DNA of 64,000 nucleotides from Mesorhabditis belari (GCA_958450365.1 CAUEEP010000741.1:1310001-1374000), one strand, 5' to 3'; shown: positions 45,540 to 58,668, numbered from the stretch's first letter. Program-made: numbers and translations. Notes: a model not told the origin generated them from the sequence alone.

Positions 45540-46125
45540 AAATTTTCAAAACTAAATTGATTTTAACTTGACCTAAACTTGATCTAAACTTGATCTAAAC
45601 TTGATCGAAACTTGATCGACACTTGATCTAAGCTTTCAAGCTAAACCTGATTCCCAACTTAAAGCTAAACTTGCTCTAAACCTAAATCTAAGCTTAAAGC
45701 TAAACCTAAATCTAAACCTAAATCTAAACTTGATCTAAACTTGATTTAAACTTGATCTAAACTTAAATCTAAACCTAAATCTAAACCTAAATCCAAACTT
45801 GATCTAAACTTGATCTAAACTTAAATCTAAACCTAAATCTAAACCTAAATCCAAACTTGATCTAAACTTGATCTAAACTTAAATCTAAACCTAAATCTAA
45901 ACTTTGCTCTAACTCAAATCTAAAGCTAAAGCTAAACGCCAAATCTAAACCTAAATCTAAACCTAAGACCAAACTTGATCTAAATCCTGATCTAAACTTT
46001 TTCAAACAAATAAACCTAAAATCTAAACTTCTGATCTAGGAACTCTTGATTTAAACTTGATCTAAACTTAAATCTAAACCTAAATCTAAACCTAAATCCA
46101 AACTTGATCTAAATTGACATAAAAA
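45540..46125. repeat. Minisatellite (CTAAACTTGATCTAAACCTAAAT)
   Basis: About 580 bases of CTAAAC-based units in the MAM-gene intron after 45529, with a higher-order unit of about 60 bases (AACCTAAATCCAAACTTGAT repeated). Confidence 0.88.
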
Positions 46126-46644
46126 CCTTTAGATCTCATATGATTCGGATGGTCTTGAATGTCAGAAAAGAAGAGAACTGAGCCAGAGGCAGCGCAGAGA
46201 TTGACTGTTGGTGGGTGAATTTGAAATTGAATTGTGCCTTAGAAATTGTGCCTTAGGAAATGCAAATCTGATTTTCATTGTATTCTCTTTTAAAAATGAT
46301 CCAACTAGTCAATTAATTTTAGGAAACAAATTCTGGAGTGGAGATTATGAGGATTTCGGAGAAGAGCTTAACGCAAGCTGAGAAAGGTTTTTCTAAGATT
46401 TTTTCATGCAAATAATGCTAATCTAAAAATTGAATCAAAAAATAATGTTTATAAATAATGTTTAATAGTAAAATGGAAACGTTTTAGACCTTTGCTGGCA
46501 GAAAAGAAAAGATTCAAAAGAGATTAACATGAAGATCGAGGAGGAAGTGGAGAATGAGTTGGTTGAAGAGCACGAGGAGCATCCAGATGATCGTGTGGTT
46601 GGTGAAAAATATTGGGCTAACAAGATATGCAATGCTGTAATAAG

Positions 46645-46855
46645 GTAACAAGATCACAAGATCACAAGGTAGCAAGATAACAAGATAGCAAGATAGCAAG
46701 ATAGCAAGATAGCAAGATAACAAGTTCACAAGATAGCAAAATAGCAAGATAACAAAACAGCAAGATAGCAAGATAACAAGGCAACAAGATAACAAGATCA
46801 CAAGGTAGCAAGATCACAAGTTCACAAGATCACAAGATCACAAGACAAATCTTAA
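46645..46855. repeat. 9-nt minisatellite (AGATAGCAA)
   Basis: About 20 units AGATAGCAAG, AGATAACAAG or AGATCACAAG, starting directly after the donor of the MAM-gene exon ending at 46644. Confidence 0.88.
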
Positions 46856-47593
46856 AAGATAAATCAATTGTACCATTGTAGAATTTTTTTAGGTTGAATC
46901 CGTTCGCAAAGCACTCGGCGAGCAAACCACGGTTTTGGCATCGGGCAGTGAAGTTGTTCAGCAAGGATATCTGTGAGAACACTAAATGCGATTTTGAAGA
47001 TGGTGAGCCAAAAGACTTCTAACATATCCTATCGTTTTAGCGCTGGGATGCAGAATAAAAATGCGCGTCGAATGATACCAAAATTAACTCAAAATATAAT
47101 ATCTACACTTAGTTATTGACCAAAAATCTAAACCCCGCCCACATGCAATTGGACTTAACCTTTCGCTTCATAACCTTGCGTGGCTATTATATTTTTAGTT
47201 AATTTTGTATCATCATTCAACGCGTAATTTCATTCTGCGTCGACCGATAGTTAAAATAGTCCAAATAGAAGAGTTAAAAATGAGAAAAACACGAAAACCA
47301 TCAATTTTTGTCAACGGCAAAAAGAACCGACAGATTTTTCCGTTATTAAGCCAATAGTTTAATAAAGCTTTAGTTTTAAAATACTCCAACTGAGCCTTAT
47401 ACATTTATTTAACTGTTTATCGTCTCAATTAACTGTTTACTCGTTTTACTTTTCTTAACTTAATCGTTTTATTGAAACGTTTAATCGTTCTGTTTAATTA
47501 TCAAAACTTTTTCTTGTATAGCATCAAGTAAAATCTGGTTTTAAACCTAATCAAATAGCATTTCAAAAACGATTAAACAAAACGATTAAACGA

Positions 47594-47766
47594 AACGATA
47601 GCCTAAGCCTAAGCTCCTTCCAAGCCTAAGCCTAAGCTTCCAAGCCTCCTTCCAAGCCCAAGCCCAAGCCTAAGCTTAAGCCTAAGCCTCAAGCCTGCTT
47701 CCAAGCCTAAGCCTAAGCCTGAGCCTGAGCCTGGGCCCGAGCCTGAGCCTAAGCCTGAGCCTAAAA
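47594..47766. repeat. Interstitial telomere-like array (GCCTAA)
   Basis: AGCCTAAGCCTAAGC with inserted CTTCCAAGCC units and GCCTGA variants. Second of three such arrays. It is in a MAM-gene intron. Confidence 0.8.
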
Positions 47767-48642
47767 TGCTAGCGTTTTTTAGAGTAAATTTTCACCTCTA
47801 ATATCGGCTAAATAGAATCAATCCAAGGTGTTTAAATTAGCGGAATTTCAGGAGGTTATTTCGTGCATTTGATTTCAGCTCGCTTTTTGCTTGACAATCC
47901 AACTTTAAACTCAAATTATCTTTGGCGTTCAGTTGCTTGATTGAAATAGCTATTGTATCATTAGATTCGTCTTTTTCTTCTTCTGTCGATTGATACAAAA
48001 TTATTTCAATCAAGGCAATGAGAGAAATAGTTCAACAAGCAACAATAGTTATTGCAATAATTTTTGAGACATTCTGTAAACCTTGAAAAAAATCTAATTT
48101 GTAATCATCTAATTAAGAGCTAATTCATAGTCTGTCTAAGCTCTAAGATGATCTAATCTGAGATCTAAGATGATCTAATCTAAGCCCCCCCCATGTTCTA
48201 ATCTAAGATCTAATCTAGGCTCTAATCTAAGATCTAATCGAAGATCTATTTAGCATCAAAGAGTTTTAAGCCATAAGCTTTAGCTTTAGCATAAGCTTTA
48301 GGCATTCACTTTGCCACTACAAGGACGCTCATCAAACCCAGTCGATCCGTGGGGTCACCACGAAATTCCAAGTCGTTTCCGGGCAATTCATGAACCGAGT
48401 CACTGGAGTTAAAGAGAGCATTCGCAAGAAGAAGGAAAAAAATGATAATATTCAAACCATATCACTTACATTAAAAGAATTACAAAATAAGAAAAAAGAA
48501 TTTCAGAAGGCTAATTCCTACGCGGCCACCTTCTTATTCCCACGAGAAAATGGCCGGTTTGGAGATGAAAACGCACCTTTCACCGAGAACTCCTCAAATG
48601 AGATTCCATTATTACGAGGGAACACACGGAGTACAGCTTAAG

Positions 48643-48936
48643 GTAAGTCACAAAAAAAAAAAAAAAAAATAAATCATAAATAGCCATGAATAAGTTATAA
48701 TTAAGCAAATTAAATCTTAACCTAAATTCAGGGGTTACTGAGATTCGCTCGACTCTTGTCCTTTCCAATCGGACAATTTCCGAGATTTTGGTGAAATGAT
48801 CGAATCTGGAAGACCGCTTCGTTGAAGTGTCCGAAAGGCACAGAAAAGGTGGAGTGATTGAAAAGATTGGCTAAATGGATGAAGAAAATGTAAAAATGTG
48901 TATTCTAAAGTTTTCTTAAAGCCTCAAATGTATCTA
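48643..48936 (+). other. Possible 3' continuation of the MAM gene
   Basis: After a canonical GTAAGT donor and an AATTCAG acceptor (48731), the sequence offers VTEIRSTLVLSNRTISEILV in one frame, but the frame expected from exon phase stops early. It may be the decayed end of the MAM domain. Confidence 0.3.
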
Positions 48937-49622
48937 TTGGGTTGGTTGAATTGAAAACTTTAACTTGAATTTGAAACGGGACTTTGAACTAAAATTTATT
49001 CAACATAAAACCATAAATTCATTCCAGACAATTTACACTATTATTGACGACTTCGGCCCCATTTTTATAGGCAATTTGCGGATTCCGCTTTCGTAGTAGG
49101 ATTTTGCCCTGTGTGTGAGATCAAGTGTGAGACTCAAAAATCGAGGACTGGAGATGGAGACTGGAGATCCCCAGCTTGAGTACTTTCTTCAAAAGAGACC
49201 CACTTGGTGTGTCAATAGAAAAGTTGTAGAGAATCAAAAATGGAGCTTATAGCCAAATTTCCAAAAAGATACACTTAGTGGTTTCGCTTAAAACGCAAGT
49301 TTTGTGAAAATTTGCATTGGCATTCGAAAATTTCGCATTTCTTGAAAACCCGTTTTTGGAATCGTTCTGAAAATTAGGATATAAGCGTGATTTTTGATCC
49401 TCTACAACTTTTCCATTGACACCAAAATGGGTTTCTTTTGAAGAAAGTGCTCAAACTGTCACATATGACAATAGCCCGCAGTTTTCAATTCACCAATCCA
49501 ATATTTCGCGTCCCAAATCATTTATTATTTTGTAGCTCGTTAGCTGAATATCTTGTGTTAAAGCCTATATAAGGCAACAGTTGTTTATCTGATCCTAGTT
49601 TTTCAATCCACCAACCCAATAT
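48937..49622. mobile_element. Mariner derivative plus flank (inverted duplicate of 52973-53609)
   Basis: The element 48937-49501 has ends TTGGGTTGGTTGAATTGAAA and CAGTTTTCAATTCACCAATCC with TA flanks. The next 120 bases (CAAATCATTTATTATTTTGT, GCTCGTTAGCTGAATATC) and a further terminal-repeat copy at 49600-49622 match, inverted, the DNA at 52973-53072. Confidence 0.8.
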
Positions 49623-51217
49623 TTCGCCAGAAAGTCTCGTCCGCTTTTTGAAGCCACTTTTCGAAATGAATAATGAACAAATCGAACTATGATTTGTTTT
49701 AAAAGAAAGTTCTATTATTTATTTACAAATTGTTCCTGAAGAAATTTGGAAAAGCTTGCGTTAATTAATTTTTTTGAAATGTTGAAGATAAGCCAGTCAA
49801 AATGAGACTCAACGAGACTCGAGACTGAAATATAACGTTTTTTCCAAGTTTATAGTCTTATCCCATGGGAAGAGACTAAAAACTGAAAAAAATTGAAGAG
49901 AATTGAACAATCCACCATCGTTCTCGAAGCAGAGATGGTGAATTAGTCTGATCTTGTTGTTCTCAGTGTAAAAATGATGGATTGTTCTGATCTTGGTGTC
50001 ATTAAAAAGCTCAAAGTTGGCTCGATTTTTCGGCTAAAAACAGCTTGTAGAAATCGCCAAAAATCCCTTGTATTCTACGCGTTTCTACAAGCGACTTTAG
50101 TCTGATTTTGTAGTTTGTAGAGCCGATTTCCAGTGGGTACTTGTGCCTCTCATCCACGCAAAACTAAACAGCTTTGCATTTCACACAAAATTTGCATAAC
50201 GATGCAAAGAAGCTATTAATGTAGCTATTAATAGTTAGATATTAATAGAAAATTCGCTATTAATGAGGGTGGAAAGAGAAAGTTTCATTGCCAATAAAAA
50301 GGTTCAAAATCTCCAAAAAAACCTTCGATTTCAGGTGATCTTCGTTTGAGAGAACACACGCACCAACCAGGGTGCTTGTACCATTGACGATATCTTCGAA
50401 TGGTCGAAACGAGCGGTAAAATCCAAGCCGACGTTCAGCCATTATGCTAAATTTTGAAAAGAAAAAAACAAAAAAAAAAAAGAAACAAGATCCTCATTGC
50501 CCAGCAAAATTTCTCAAGTTCCCATATAACCCAAATATGCACCTGTAAACCTGAGCGGACGATGGACCTCAATCTCAAAACCTTACCGAATTCTTTACCT
50601 TACCGAATACCTGTGATTCTTTTTTTGGAGTTTATCGTTTCGTTTTTGCGTTTGTTTTTCTTATTTACATTTATTTTTACGGTTTCTTCAATCCACATTG
50701 AAATATTAAAGCTTTTTGATAAATTTAAGAGAAGAAAAATTCCAAAACTTGAAATCCTTTCTTCTAAAAAAATCCTCGTTTTCCCCTGAATGCTCAGTCG
50801 CTCAATTCAATTGTATTGTATCGCTGTGTTTAGTGTTTTTCTTTTAGATTTGTTCTTGTAGAACGTTCTGTTTTTCTCTTGTAGAACGATTTTTTTGCTT
50901 GAACGCGGTAGAAATGTGCCACTTGAGATGTATTTTGGCAATATGATTACACAAAAATCTAACAAATTTCCCCAATTTCCCCAATTTCAAAAAAACTCGG
51001 TATTCATTGCACTGGGATTTGAATTGATCGATTTGAATTGATATGCACCAAAAGTTCTATTTATTCAGTGTAAAGAAATATTCTTTGCGTGCTTGGGGAC
51101 TCTTTAGGCAGGAGATCCAATCCAAACCAACAATCCAATCCAACAAGGAAACATCCAATTGTTTTATGGCGGAAAGAAATTTCTGAGGAGGTATTTTCAT
51201 CTGCCGCGCAGCTTTTG
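49623..51217. other. Mostly gene-free interval
   Basis: AT-rich DNA. A possible minus-strand first exon at about 50330-50442 (MAERRLGFYRSFRPFEDIVN, ending NEDHLK before a GTTTTT donor) has no partner exon that I could identify. Other open frames are short. Confidence 0.35.
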
Positions 51218-51365
51218 TGCCTAGAGTGTGTTCCCTGCAGACAACTATTTTCTAAAAAGCGCGTGCCAAAGATTAGCTACTGTAACCCTATGCTTTGCAT
51301 CAACAAATCTTTTTTCAAAAACGCAAATTTACATTAAAATCTTGCGCTTTTTTTCTATTACTCAT
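51218..51365. repeat. Dispersed repeat, copy 1 (second at 61460-61600)
   Basis: AGAGTGTGTTCCCTGCAGAC, CCTATGCTTTGCATC and ACATTAAAATCTTGCGCT are shared in order with 61460-61600, including the following CTATTACTC run. The family is not recognised. Confidence 0.75.
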
Positions 51366-51705
51366 TACTATTCTATTACTTTTCTATTCTATTTTCTTTT
51401 CTGTAATGATTATTGCTGGTTTGTAGATTGTTCGATCAATTGTTGGACAAGGCAGATTTGTCTGACAGATTCTCTGTCAACAAGGAGTGAGGTGCCGATG
51501 GGCTGTGGCCGATTTGGCGCTCTCCAACCGAATGAACAGCCAAAGACTACTACAGCCAAGACTAGATGTTTTGGATCATGCTTGCTTCCATTTCTGGCAG
51601 CCTATCAATTCAAAAAGCCTTCAAAAGCCTTCAAAAGCTCTTCAAAAAGCCTATCAATTTTCAACATTGGATTGTTGCCATCAATTCGCTGCCATCGATT
51701 GTTTT

Positions 51706-51935
51706 GGTAAAGTTGCTGGAATAAATGGGCGCATTGTCCTGTTGAATCAAGAGAATTTCCAGGCAACTCGATTCCAGAGAATCAAGAGAATTCCAGGCAA
51801 CTCGATTCCGAGAGAATCGCAAGAGAATTCTTGCAGGCAACTCGATTCCAGAGAGAATCAAGAGAATTCTCCAGGCAACACGCATTCTCTCGATTCAACA
51901 GGACAATGCGCTTTCCATTTATTCCAGCAACTTAA
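51706..51935. mobile_element. Foldback element with internal direct repeats
   Basis: GTTGCTGGAATAAATGGGCG with CATTGTCCTGTTGAATC at the left mirrors GATTCAACAGGACAATGCGC with CATTTATTCCAGCAAC at the right. Between the arms AGGCAACTCGATTCCAGAGA repeats about four times. Confidence 0.85.
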
Positions 51936-52065
51936 GCCTCCAATGAATGATAGTTTTCGACTGAGCCGGCCAACAATTCAGTCAAAAAAAGCCGGCAAAC
52001 GGATTTTTCTTTTCGGTAATCTCTCAATAGATTAAGAAATTAATAAATTTATTCTATGAAGAATT

Positions 52066-52512
52066 ATCCGGTAAAGTTATCTGGCAGTAAAGTTATCCGG
52101 CAGTAAAGTTATCTGGCAGTAAAGTTATCTGGCAGTAAAGTTAGCTGGCAGTAAAGTTATCTGGCAGTAAAGTTAGCTGGCAGTAAAGTTATCCGGCAGT
52201 AAAGCTATCTGGCAGTAAAGTTATCTGGCAGTAAAGTTAGCTGGCAAAGCTATCTGGCAGTAAAAGTTATCCGGGCAGTAAAGCTATCTGGCAGTAAAGA
52301 CAGCAAAGTGGAAAAGTTATCTGGCGTGCAAAGTTAGCTGGCAGTAAAGTTATCTGGCAGTAAAGTTATCTGACAGTAAAGTTATCTGGCAGTAAAGTTA
52401 TCCGGCAGTAAAGCTATCTGGCAGTAAAGTTATCTGGCAGTAAAGTTATCCGGCAGTAAAGCTATCTGGCAGTAAAGTTATCTGGCAGTAAAGTTAGCTG
52501 GCAGTAAAGCTA
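52066..52512. repeat. 16-nt minisatellite (TAAAGTTATCTGGCAG)
   Basis: About 27 units with few variants (TTAGCTGG, TTATCCGG, GCTATCTGG). Confidence 0.93.
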
Positions 52513-52972
52513 CAAGGAAGAACGCTCGTTTGTGGGTGACTTTGCTCAACCCTGCATCTCCTCTTGAAAACTAGGACCAAATTTTACAAGTTTCTCCAAA
52601 AATAAATAACAAAAAGTCATTGAAAAGTTGAATATTTTGACTTAATTTAGTGCCCAACCTAAAACAATGTATGGTGTAAAGAAAAATCTCTTGGCGTGCT
52701 TGGTGCTCTTCACTCAAGCACACTGTTATTTTTTGTTTCGAGATTTCGATCTCACTTCAACTAAAGGCACTTTATTCAATAGCAATTCAATCGACTGACT
52801 CTGGAAGTTTTGGGCTCTCACTTGAGCAATTTACACACAAAATCGACAATTAAATTAAAAAAGCGACGACAAAAACAGAAATTTCTTCGTCTTTTCGAGT
52901 GCCGAATTTCTTTGTCTTAATTAGGACGTCAACTCTTCAATACGATGAAAAGAAAACAACAAAAAAGTTAAT

Positions 52973-53609
52973 CACATCAGATAAACAACTGTTACCTTAT
53001 ATATATGCTTTAACACAAGATATATTCAGCTAACGAGCTATAAAACAATAAATGATTTGTGACGCTAAATAATGGATTGGTGAATTGAAAACTGCCGGCT
53101 ATTGCCAGATGTGATGAAGTATGACGCTTCTCCTCAAGGAACCATTTTTGTGTAAACAAGGGAAAGTTGTAGAGAATCGCAAATCAAGTTTAGTATCCAA
53201 ATTTTCAGAACGATTCCCAAAACTGGTTTTCAAGAAAATGCCAAATTTACACTAAAATTACGAATTTTCACAAAATCTGTATTTTAAGCGAAACTACTAA
53301 GTGTATCTCTTTGACAATTTGGCTATAAGCCTCATATTTGATTCTTTACAACTTTTCTATTGACACCAAAAATGGGTCTCTTTTGAAGAAAGTGCTCTCA
53401 AATCCGGGACATCTTCGGTCCTCCATTTTGACTCTCCACTTTGTCTCACACACAAACCAAAAACCTACTACGAAAGAGGGAACTAAATTTCGTTCGTAAA
53501 ATGGGCAGAAGTCGTCAATAATAATGGAAATTATTTTGAATTTAATTTATGGTTTTATGTTGAATAAATTCTAGTTCAAAGTCCTGTCGCTTTCAATTCA
53601 CTAACCCAA
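52973..53609. mobile_element. Mariner derivative, inverted partner of 48937-49622
   Basis: The ends near 53073 (GGATTGGTGAATTGAAAACT) and 53609 (TCAATTCACTAACCCAA) bound a roughly 540-base derivative. The left flank 52973-53072 is shared with 49508-49622. Confidence 0.8.
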
Positions 53610-54068
53610 TAGTTTGCAGCTAAAGCTTCAAAGCTCTTGAAGAAGAATAGGCCCTCCAAGTCAAAGATCGTTCTCTCCACGACAATTCGCGCCCTCATAA
53701 GCTGCGAAAAACTGACTCTGCTCCAAAATAAATAGCCTTGTTTGGGGAAATTTTGTCGCATCCCCATACAGTCCGGACCTCGCCCCTTTTGATTACTATT
53801 TATTTTGATTACTATTTATTCCGGATCATGAGAGTAATGGAAGCCAGCTTTTGTGGAGAACACTTCGATTCGGAAGAAGTAGTCGTACAACTCTGCTTTT
53901 AAAGCTTTCGATTCAAACCAAAATCCTGCTACGAAAGAGGAATCCGCAAATTGCCTGTAAAATGGGCAGAAGTCGTCAACCATAATGGAAATTATTTGGA
54001 ATCAATTTATGGTTTTATGTTGAATAAATTTTAGTTCAAAGTCCCTAGTTTCCAATTCAACAACCCAA
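53610..54068 (+). pseudogene. Mariner transposase remnant with 3' terminal repeat
   Basis: Reads, with frame breaks, VKDRSLHDNSRPH (second catalytic Asp region), PYSPDLAPFDYYLFRIM (around 53780 to 53835, interrupted) and, near 53940-53995, YYERGIRKLPVKWAEVVNHN. It ends with CAATTCAACAACCCAA and TA. It is the most complete coding relic of this mariner family in the window. Confidence 0.8.
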
Positions 54069-55690
54069 TAGGATGAAAGTGCACGGATTTCCCGCAAGTA
54101 CTTTTCCAATTTTTAGGTTGTCAGGAGTTAGGTAATTTTTCAGTGGCATATTCACACACATTCAGTCAAAAGAACTTTTCAAAAGATTTCTTAACACACA
54201 AATCCACGAAAAAACTTCCAGCTTTGACGAATTGGAAAGCGATAAACATTGTTTTTTCTTTGAGAAAAAGCCAAAAGAGGATACTGAAATGGATGGAATC
54301 TGGATTCTTTTTAATCCTAATTGTACAGAATCCAAAATCATTCAACTTCTTTTCAGAAAGCTGCCAAATGCTAGCTGCCAAATGCATAGCTGCCAAATGC
54401 TAGCTGCCAAATGCTAGCTGCCAAATGCTAGCTGCCAAATGCTTAACTTATTTCAAAAGTGTCAAGTGCTTCGATAGAGATTTGCAGCCATTAATCTTGC
54501 CTTTATTTTTCTGTTAAAACCTCCATAATCGGTGTTATGCAACTCATTTTACAAGCTTTCGAATGAGGCGAAGTAGTATTTTTGATTTTTCTCGTCCAGT
54601 GAAGTAGTATTTTTAATTTTTCTGTCCAGCGAAGTAGTATTCTTTGATTTTTAAACTCTTTCTTTCCAGCTTATTAACTTATTGTATGCCTATTTTATGC
54701 CAACTATTCAGCTAATTTTTGGGAAGAAAATTGTGCTTTACTCAAGCACAGTTGATAGGTCAAAAAACGTCCTTTTTTCGGTCAATTGCTATTCATGATC
54801 ATTTATCAAAAGCTTTCCCTAATACTTCTTCTAATAGCAGAAGTTTTCCCCTTTCACTCGACCTCAATCCCAAGGCTATTCAGCTCTGAAAGTGAATTCA
54901 GTGCTTTCTTTCTTTTGAAAAAAGCACTTAAGTGTCACAAAAGAGAAGGAAAAGTGGTTGAGCTTCGAAGCTGAGCTGAAGGTTGTCTTCTTAAAGAATG
55001 TTCTGAAGAAAGGAAAGAGTACATTAAGCAATCATAAGGAAATGGAAGTGGGATGCCATTGGATTCTTCATCTTTCCTTTCATCTGTTCCTGTTTTTTTT
55101 GAATGCTTCTTCTGAATGCCATTCTTTTTCGAAGATTTGCATCCAGTCCACTCCTGAAATTTCCTTCTTCTTTTCGGAGATTCACTTTTCTCTTTGTTCT
55201 TTTTAATGCTTAAATATCAAATATACCTTTTTATTTCTCTTGAACATTTTGCGTAAAGTATTTTAAAATTTCTCGACTCTAAACCTAACTCTTAGATGTT
55301 TTCTCTCAAATTTTTTATAAAAACACTTTTTTGCTTCTCAAATTTCTTATTCAACAAGAAATGTTCATAAACTCTTTTCTGGAAAATTCAATTTTCTAAT
55401 TATTGCAAAATCCCGACCCATTACTTATGCCGAATCAGAACTAAATGACTTTAGGGTTTAAACTTCTTTAAACCAATCCACCAAAAATCCAAGGGATACT
55501 TTTACTCCAACTGACCAATGAGACAAAAAGACTGAGACTTTGGGAAAAAGAGACCTTGGGAGAGAACGAATGAGACTTTACAGCTTTATATTGTTGAATT
55601 TTGACTCCCTGTACTGTTGTACTTCAAAATCTAACTCTTACAATAGACTTGGATAAAAGATTTAGCTAACAGAACAAGATCTTTTAAATC
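54069..55690. other. Gene-free interval
   Basis: Holds a 14-nt tandem (GCTGCCAAATGCTA, about six copies, 54358-54440) and a GTCCAGYGAAGTAGTATT triplet repeat at 54560-54650. Open frames at 54786-55206 lack splice or family support. Confidence 0.45.
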
Positions 55691-55960
55691 TTGAGTCTAA
55701 GCCTAAGCCTAAGCCTGAGCCTGAGCCTGAGCTTCCAAGCCTGAGCGTGAGCTTCCAAGCCTGAGCCTAAGCCTGAGCCTGAAAGCCTGAGCCTAAGCCT
55801 GAGCGTGAGCCCAAGCCCGAGCCTCGAGCCTTCGCCTGAGTCTGCGCCTAAGCCTGAGCCTGCTTCCGAGCCCCAAGCCCGAGCCTCGAGCCTGAGCCTG
55901 CTCGAGCGTGAGCTCAAGCCCGAGTTTCCTCCCAAGCCTGAGCCTGAGCCTCAAGCCTCG
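55691..55960. repeat. Interstitial telomere-like array (GCCTGA/GCCTAA)
   Basis: GCCTAAGCCTAAGCCTGAGC with strongly mutated GCCTGAGC and GAGCTTCCAAGCCTGAGC units. Third and most diverged of the GCCTAA arrays. Confidence 0.78.
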
Positions 55961-56429
55961 AGCTCGAGTAAACAATTCCTTTCTGGCAAACTCATTTCTG
56001 AGTGTATGATCTAAATCCAAGTCTCTTATATGCCAAAAAAAGAACGACTTTCAAGTATTTCAACGAAACAAAAATGTCAATCTTATCTTTTCTGGACTTA
56101 ATATCTTGCAGAAAGTGATGAGAAAGAAGATTGAGACTTTGTGAAATATTTATGTTTCTCTGATCTCTGTAATACCAGAAGAAAAAATAAAAAATACGTT
56201 TTTCTTAGAATTCTACAGGCTTTTGTAGCGTTTTGTAGCTAGGTCCGGTTTCGAAAATCGGTGAGAAGTTGAAAGTGTTGCCTAGTGAGATAGTGTTTCT
56301 ATTTTTGAACTCAAAGCCCACCTCGAGATGTAAGTGTTTCACTGTTCAAATTCGATGTTTTATTCTGTAATTTTTATTGAATGTAGCCTCTTCTAAATGC
56401 CGTCCAAAGCCATCCAGTCCACTTTTAGT

Positions 56430-56640
56430 TTTCCTCCCTCCTCTTCTTTCCTCTCTTCTTCTTTCTCTCTTCTTCTTCTTCTTCTTTCTCTCTTTTCCTC
56501 TTCTTCCTCTTTCTTTTTCTCTCTTCTTCTTCTCTTTCTTCTTTCTTCTTCTTTCCTCTTTCTTTCTTCTTCTTCTTCTTTCTTCCTCCCTCTTTCTTCC
56601 TCTCTCTTCTTCTTCTTTTCTTCTTTCCCTTACAAGCCAT
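56430..56640. repeat. Polypyrimidine (TTC/TCT) tract
   Basis: 210 bases almost pure C/T, similar to 42065-42482. Confidence 0.9.
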
Positions 56641-57369
56641 TCACTTCCCCTTTCACTCTCCCCACTTTTACTCTCGCAAAAGACAAATAAACGCGGTGAG
56701 GATTCCTCTGGCGGTGGTTTGCCATTGAAACTTCTCAAAGTTTCAAGTTCTTGTTGCAAGACTTCGCTTTGGATTTTTTTTTTTTTCAAGATTTTTTTCT
56801 CACAGGGTAAACTGTTTTTTTGTGCTTTTTGTCAAATAAATCCTTTCTTCTTGTTCTTCGGTGCACGTACTCTTCTGTTTATGTCGATTTTTCGACAAGT
56901 AAATTCAAATCTGAGTACACCAGAAAGGGAAAATCTCATTTTGGGCGCCAAATCTCATTTTAAGTAACAAAAAATTTCACCCTTGCCACGAAAAAGCTCA
57001 CGTCTAATTTAATCATCATTCTCAGTCTAATTTTATTGAAATCCTTTACATTCTCGTGCTCAAAACGCTGTGGGATTTCACCCTTTGAACCTTTAACCAA
57101 CTCTAGTCAAGAGTAAAGTTTTAGTAGTTGAAAAACCGACATGATAAAAGAGAAAAAGAAAAACCGACGTTCGTAAATCTTTTCGATTTAATGCCACTTG
57201 AAAAATCGAGTAAAAGTGAAAAATCGTGATTTTTGATCAGAAAAAAAAAAATCCTCTTTTCACTTTTTTTCTTGGAAAACTTTGTACAAAACTAAAAAAA
57301 CTTGTACCAAACTTTTTATACTCTCAACTTAAACTTTCGATTATGAGCCTAAATGAAATCATACAAATC

Positions 57370-57655
57370 TATTTTTATTCAAGTTCACAACTTTAGAATG
57401 GAATGATAACGGCTTCGCTTGGGTTTGCGCTTAAAAAATGAAAAACTTCCTTAAAAATTTAGAAACCCGGAAATTCGGAGGGAAAGAGAAAAACACCGTC
57501 GCTGATGGAAGAAGCTTTTTTTGCTGGCCGCTTTGGGGAGTGGTGGCGCCAAATGAGGCTTGTACGGGAATCGGCTCAGTCTTCGGTTCTTTTCTAGAAG
57601 TTTTCCTGCTCTTAGAACTGATTTCCAATCTGATAATCCCCAAGCCAAAACCGAG
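57370..57655 (-). CDS. Two possible C-terminal exons of an unidentified protein
   Basis: On the minus strand, an exon from 57655 (after TTTTAG) reads LGFGLGIIRLEISSKSRKTS and continues through EPIPVQASFGATTPQSG to a GTGTTT donor near 57500. A second block after TTTTTAAG reads SFSFFKRKPKRSRYHSIL and stops near 57400. A hydrophobic start followed by a basic, Ser/Thr-rich tail suggests the cytoplasmic end of a membrane protein. Upstream exons were not found, and the plus strand is also open. Low confidence. Confidence 0.3.
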
Positions 57656-57884
57656 CTAAAATCTTTTCCCTAGTTTAAACCCAATCCAAAACCAAGTCTG
57701 TTTTCGGCTTCGACTTTTGCCTCAATTCATTGACTTGGTTTGTTTAGCATTTAGGTACCGAATTATTAGTATTAGCCTTAAAATAGGCCTCTGGTACCGA
57801 AGGCTTAGTATTACCCTCAAAGATAAAAAAGCTAGTTTAGTCAATTCCGGACTGATTGGACTGATAGATACTCCCATACAAAGG

Positions 57885-58300
57885 ATACCCATTGGGCGGA
57901 TACCATTGCGTATTATCATTAAAAGGATACCATTAAAAGTGTGATACCATTAAAAGGATACCCATTGGGATGATACCCCATTAAAAGCGATACCCCATTA
58001 GGTATATATATTTAAAAAAGGATATCCAGTCAAAGGATACCATTGAAAGGATACCCCATTAAGGGATACCCCATTAAAAGAATGATGCCCATTAAAAAAG
58101 GATATCCCTACTTAAAAGCGGATACCTCATGAAAAGGATATTCATTAAAAAGGATATCCATTAAAAGGATAGATCGAATAAAAGTGATACCATTAAAAGG
58201 ATACCCCATTAAGGAATACCCCATTAAAAGGATAGCCATTAAAAGGGATACCCATTGCTACTGGTTTCTCTACTGTAAAGGATACTCCATTAAAAGGATA
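57885..58300. repeat. Minisatellite (GGATACCCATTAAAA)
   Basis: Diverged 13-16 base units GGATACCCCATTAAAA, about 25 copies with variable spacing. Confidence 0.85.
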
Positions 58301-58668
58301 AACAACTCACGCACTCTCAACCGATTCAACCAGCTTGCCTCCCAGCAGCTTTTACAGACTATCTCCTTTACCTATTCAGTAGATTCTCTGTAATAAAAAA
58401 ATGATTGACAATAAACTTTTTTATTTGTTCTTTCTTCTTCTTTCCTTTCCTTCTCTCTCCTTCTTCCTCTCCTCAGTGAATCCCCTTTCAGAACTCAACT
58501 GGCTTCATCGACCTTAAAACTCAAAGTGGCGGCTCAAAAAATCAGAAAAAGAATGCGGCTCTTGCTCCAACGAATTCTCAACTCTTCCTTGATTAAGTGC
58601 TCAAAAAAGAATTGGAAGCTATTTGGTTTGGAAAAAAAGTTTATGATTACAATTTGATTTTTTTAGGA

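Noticed and set aside
56346..56967. Charged or Ser/Phe-rich frames up to 196 codons
   Set aside because: Again a polypyrimidine tract.
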